A stretch of DNA of 43,089 nt from contig BMQD01000035.1 in the NCBI GenBank assembly GCA_014647935.1, positions 1 to 43,089 of the forward strand, in the 5' to 3' direction. Below the pieces are notes generated by a model. The model had not been told where the DNA came from and did no database searches. It worked only from the letters and a program-made list of their open reading frames with translations. The position numbers and the translations under genes were made by a program. Positions 40,713-43,089 of this stretch are shown here, in pieces (position 1 is the first letter of the stretch; each line of letters opens with the position of its first letter). This stretch comes from Planomonospora parontospora. GTDB taxonomy: Bacteria; Actinomycetota; Actinomycetes; Streptosporangiales; Streptosporangiaceae.

Positions 40713-41189
40713 ATGCCCAGTCGCCAGTACGCCACTTTCGAGGTGGCCGATCAGCTCTTCGGGGTCGACGTGGCCCAGGTGCAGGAGGTCCTGCGCTTCC
40801 ACGAGTACACCCGTGTCCCGCTCGCCCCGACCTCGGTCGGCGGCCTGTTCAACCTGCGCGGCCAGGTCATCGACGCGGTGGACCTGCGGGTCCAGCTCGG
40901 CCTGCCGCCCCGGGACCTGAGCGTCCCGGCGATGAACGTCATCGTCTCGGTGGACGACGAGTGGGTGAGCCTGCTCGTGGACCGCATCGGTGAGGTCATC
41001 GAACTCGACGACGAGGCCTTCGAGCCGCCGCCGGACACGCTCGCGGGCGCCTACCGGCACCTGATCGTCGGCACGTTCAAGCTGGAGGACCGGCTGATGC
41101 TGGCCCTCGACGCGCGGCGCGCGGCCGACACGACCGTGCCGGTCCCGGCGCAGCACGCCGACGAGGCGCGGATGGCGCGCTCGGCCTGA
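40713..41189 (+). CDS. cheW: Chemotaxis coupling protein CheW
   Basis: A 158-residue adapter linking chemoreceptors to CheA. The SH3-like double-barrel landmarks are YATFEVADQLFGVDVAQVQEV, VGGLFNLRGQVIDAVDLRVQLGL, VIVSVDDEWVSLLVDRIGEVIEL and LIVGTFKLEDRLMLALDARR. The ATG begins one base after the cheA stop (TGA-G-ATG). A strong hairpin follows 18 bases after the stop. Confidence 0.95.
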   Translation: MPSRQYATFEVADQLFGVDVAQVQEVLRFHEYTRVPLAPTSVGGLFNLRGQVIDAVDLRVQLGLPPRDLSVPAMNVIVSVDDEWVSLLVDRIGEVIELDDEAFEPPPDTLAGAYRHLIVGTFKLEDRLMLALDARRAADTTVPVPAQHADEARMARSA

Positions 41190-41206
41190 GGCGGCGAGCC
41201 GTACGG

Positions 41207-41231
41207 CCTGCCGGGGGACGCCCCCGGCAGG
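41207..41231 (+). terminator. Terminator of cheA-cheW
   Basis: An 11-bp perfect stem (41207-41217 with 41221-41231) with a three-base loop, 18 bases after the cheW stop. Confidence 0.85.
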
Positions 41232-41237
41232 GGCCAC

Positions 41238-41273
41238 GGGGCGCGGGGGCACCTTCAGGGTGCGCCCGCGCCC
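41238..41273. terminator. Second hairpin between convergent genes
   Basis: A 15-bp stem with one mismatch (41238-41252 with 41259-41273 approximately) and loop near TTCAG, between cheW and the minus-strand regulator that ends at 41301; it probably terminates the latter. Confidence 0.7.
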
Positions 41274-41300
41274 TTGTCGTTCCGCCGTCGCGGTCGCGGC

Positions 41301-42368
41301 TCACGGCTCCTCCGCGTCCGGATCCTCCGGGGGCCCTTCCGCGTCCGGATCCTCCGTGTCCGGCGCCGGTGGGGCCGCCGCGCCGGCCGACAGCAGCTTC
41401 CGCGCCAGCACGCGGCAGCGGCTCCGGAGCTCCGGAGGCTCGATCACCTCGAAGTCGTGCCCCAGCGCGAGCACGTGCATGAGCACGGAGTCGAGGCTGC
41501 CGCCGCCGCTGAGCACCTCGCACCGCCCGCTCCCCCGCCGTCGCACGACGGCCGCCGACGCCGGGACCTGCGCGCGCACCGTGTCGGCGGGCGCGTGCAC
41601 GAGGAAGCGCGCCCGGTGCGGGTAGACCCGGCTCGCCACGCCCTCCTGCACGTACGCCGCCGCGTCGGGCGCCGCCCGCGGGCGGAAGCGCCAGGTCCGG
41701 GCGGACACCTCGGTCATCCGGTCGACGCGGAAGCTGCGCCAGCCGTCGCGGTCGAGGTCGTAGGCGAGGAGGTACCAGCGCCGGTCGGAGGCGACCAGGC
41801 GGTGGGGCTCGACCCGCCGCGGCCGCACCTCGCTCCCCGACGGGTAGCCGAAACCGGCCTCGACCTGGTCGCGGCAGGCTCCGGCCAGCGTCATGAGCAC
41901 CTGGGGGTCGACGGGCGTACGGCCTCCGCCGAAGGACTCCACCGCGCCGGAGAGCGCGCGCACCTCCTGGCGGAGCCGGGCGGGCAGCACCTGGTCGAGC
42001 TTGGTCAGCGCGCGGAGCGCGGCGTCTCCGGAGCCGGCGACCGTGCCTCCCGTGCCTCCCGGGTCGCCCGCGCCGGCGAGCAGCGAGAGCACGGTGGCGA
42101 TCGCCTCCTCGTCGTCGAGGAGCAGCGGCGGCAGGTCCTGTCCCGGGCCGAGCCGGTAGCCGCCGCCGACCCCCTGGCCGGCCTGGACCCGGTAGCCGAG
42201 CGTGCGCAGCCGCTCGACGTCGCGCCGTACCGTGCGCGGCGTGACCCCGAGCCGGTCGGCGAGCTCGGGGCCGGTCCAGAGCCGGCGCTGCTGCAGCAGC
42301 CCGAGCAGGGTGAGCACCCGCTCCGTCGTGCCCCGCCCGTCATCGCCCGTCGCGTCCATGTGATCCAC
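41301..42368 (-). CDS. WYL-domain transcriptional regulator (DeoR/YafY type)
   Basis: A 355-residue regulator. The N-terminal helix-turn-helix spans about residues 15-65 (TERVLTLLGLLQQRRLWTGP, then LADRLGVTPRTVRRDVERLR). A GGGYRLGPGQDLPPLLLDDEEA hinge follows. The central WYL sensor domain contains RRVEPHRLVASDRRWYLLAYD and SFRVDRM. A WCX-type C-terminus follows (GHDFEVIEPPELRSR) with a disordered acidic tail. The family senses ligands or nucleic acid and often controls the divergent neighbour, here a VOC protein. The start is GTG 42368 or ATG 42359; neither has a good ribosome site. Confidence 0.88.
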   Translation of the reverse strand: MDHMDATGDDGRGTTERVLTLLGLLQQRRLWTGPELADRLGVTPRTVRRDVERLRTLGYRVQAGQGVGGGYRLGPGQDLPPLLLDDEEAIATVLSLLAGAGDPGGTGGTVAGSGDAALRALTKLDQVLPARLRQEVRALSGAVESFGGGRTPVDPQVLMTLAGACRDQVEAGFGYPSGSEVRPRRVEPHRLVASDRRWYLLAYDLDRDGWRSFRVDRMTEVSARTWRFRPRAAPDAAAYVQEGVASRVYPHRARFLVHAPADTVRAQVPASAAVVRRRGSGRCEVLSGGGSLDSVLMHVLALGHDFEVIEPPELRSRCRVLARKLLSAGAAAPPAPDTEDPDAEGPPEDPDAEEP

Positions 42369-42381
42369 TTTGCCAGAGATA

Positions 42382-42400
42382 GCGGACCGATCCTGTCCGC
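42382..42400. promoter_or_regulatory. Inverted repeat, possible operator of the WYL regulator
   Basis: GCGGAC (42382-42387) and GTCCGC (42395-42400) are reverse complements separated by seven bases. They lie in the divergent region just upstream of the regulator start, where an autoregulatory operator would be expected. The role is inferred from position only. Confidence 0.35.
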
Positions 42401-42510
42401 CAGGCGTGTCAGGATGACGTCACGGAAGCGGACGGACCCGGCTGGAACCGGCCTGAACCGGACGCCGCCGCCTGACCGCACACGAGACCCGCCACGGACG
42501 GAGCAACACG

Positions 42511-42972
42511 ATGAGCCGCCACATCCAGGTCACCTTCGACGCCCACGACCCGCGGGCGCTGTCGTCCTTCTGGCGCGACGCGCTGGGCTACGTGCACCCC
42601 GGCCCGCCCGGGGTCGAGCTGCCGGAGGGCGCCGACCCGCTGGCAGCGTGGGACGACTTCCTCGCGCGGGCCGGCGTGCCGGAGGAGCAGCGCAACTCGG
42701 CGTCGGCCATCGAGGACCCGGACGGGCGCGGCCCGCGGCTGTTCTTCCAGCGGGTGCCGGAGGACAAGGCCGGCAAGAACCGCGTCCACCTCGACGTCCG
42801 TGCGGCTCCCGGGCTGCAGGGAGAAGAGCGGATGGCGGCGCTGGAGACCGAGTGCGACCGGCTCGTCGCGCTGGGGGCGAAGCGGATGCGCCGCTTCGAG
42901 CCCGCTCCTCCGATGAGTGCCGGCTTCATCGTGATGGCCGACCCCGAGGGCAACGAGTTCTGTCTGGACTGA
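42511..42972 (+). CDS. VOC (glyoxalase/bleomycin-resistance) family protein
   Basis: A 153-residue protein of the vicinal oxygen chelate superfamily. It has the paired beta-alpha-beta modules with IQVTFDAHDPRALSSFWRDALGY at the start, DPDGRGPRLFFQRVPEDKAGKNRVHLDV in the middle and FIVMADPEGNEFCLD at the end. Candidate metal-site residues are in the VTFDAHD, VHLDV and NEFCLD strands, but many members of this subgroup bind no metal. The substrate is unknown. ACGGAG lies at the right spacing before ATG 42511. It is divergent from the WYL regulator, its likely controller. Confidence 0.85.
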   Translation: MSRHIQVTFDAHDPRALSSFWRDALGYVHPGPPGVELPEGADPLAAWDDFLARAGVPEEQRNSASAIEDPDGRGPRLFFQRVPEDKAGKNRVHLDVRAAPGLQGEERMAALETECDRLVALGAKRMRRFEPAPPMSAGFIVMADPEGNEFCLD

Positions 42973-42978
42973 CGCGGT

Positions 42979-43020
42979 CGGGCGGCGGTTCCGGGCCCGG
43001 TCCCCGGACGGTGCCGCCCG
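42979..43020. terminator. Possible terminator between convergent genes
   Basis: An 8-bp stem (CGGGCGGC 42979-42986 with GCCGCCCG 43013-43020) enclosing a GC-rich segment with further self-complementarity, seven bases after the VOC stop. Confidence 0.5.
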
Positions 43021-43024
43021 GCGC

Positions 43025-43089
43025 TCAGGCCGCGGCCGTCTCCGCCGCCGCCGCGGCCCCCGGCCCCACGACCGCCACCCCGCCCCCGC
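43025..43089 (-). CDS. Possible 3' end of a minus-strand gene (partial)
   Basis: On the minus strand an open frame enters the window and stops with TGA (plus 43025-43027), giving a C-terminus GVAVVGPGAAAAAETAAA. The Ala-rich end and the hairpin just beyond the stop fit the end of a real gene, but 21 codons are too few to identify it. Confidence 0.35.
   Translation of the reverse strand, partial: GGGVAVVGPGAAAAAETAAA

Overview
The window is a stretch of a very GC-rich actinobacterial chromosome with high third-position GC, many GTG starts and 1 to 8 base stop/start overlaps. It carries a nearly complete flagellar basal-body, export and stator cluster together with chemotaxis genes. That combination points to a motile (zoospore-type) actinomycete. 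A member of the Streptosporangiales or a similar order is my guess; nothing here fixes the genus.

Layout. 1-1931: tail of one methyl-accepting chemotaxis protein (MCP) and a complete second one. 2140-3806: an unrecognised protein and a secreted Ala/Lys-rich protein. 3918-6412 (minus strand): a PIN-type toxin-antitoxin pair, a secreted TIM-barrel-like protein and an M15-like peptidoglycan peptidase. 6650-16461: flgB-flgC-fliE-fliF-fliG-fliH-fliI-fliJ-NlpC/P60-fliK-flgD-flgE. 16540-17389 (minus): a three-gene toxin-antitoxin block inserted in the cluster. 17581-20038: flbD-motA-motB-fliL. 20381-25737: fliM-fliN-fliO-fliP-fliQ-fliR-flhB, with no flhA after it. 26030-31560: an exopolysaccharide locus with a small membrane protein, a processive family 2 glycosyltransferase and two secreted DUF2334 (polysaccharide-deacetylase superfamily) paralogues. 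It is driven by two related promoters followed by structured leaders that share an identical 95-base core. 31699-34816: a secreted CHAP protein, a ribbon-helix-helix protein and a replication-initiator-like protein. 35157-37784: a methyltransferase overlapping a GAF/PP2C/ATPase phosphatase, then a small minus-strand gene. 38423-41189: cheA-cheW. 41301-43089: a WYL regulator divergent from a VOC protein, and the end of an unknown gene.

How the parts fit. Five sites with the same architecture, CTCA, exactly 16 bases, then GCCGATGG or a one-base variant, lie just upstream of the second MCP, flgB, flbD, fliM and cheA. Two looser sites precede the Ala/Lys-rich secreted protein and the divergent M15 peptidase. 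I read these as a sigma-28 (FliA/WhiG family) motility regulon. The two cell-wall hydrolases of the flagellar cluster have no Sec signal and share an N-terminal motif, suggesting FlgJ-like proteins exported by the flagellar machine.

The strongest candidate for something undescribed is the leader pair at 26064-26267 and 29753-29952. The conserved 3' end of the shared core (GACCGAACCC) can pair into a terminator-like hairpin in copy 1 and onto the Shine-Dalgarno sequence in copy 2. That is riboswitch-like behaviour in front of exopolysaccharide genes. I do not recognise it as a known riboswitch class, but I could not run a covariance search.
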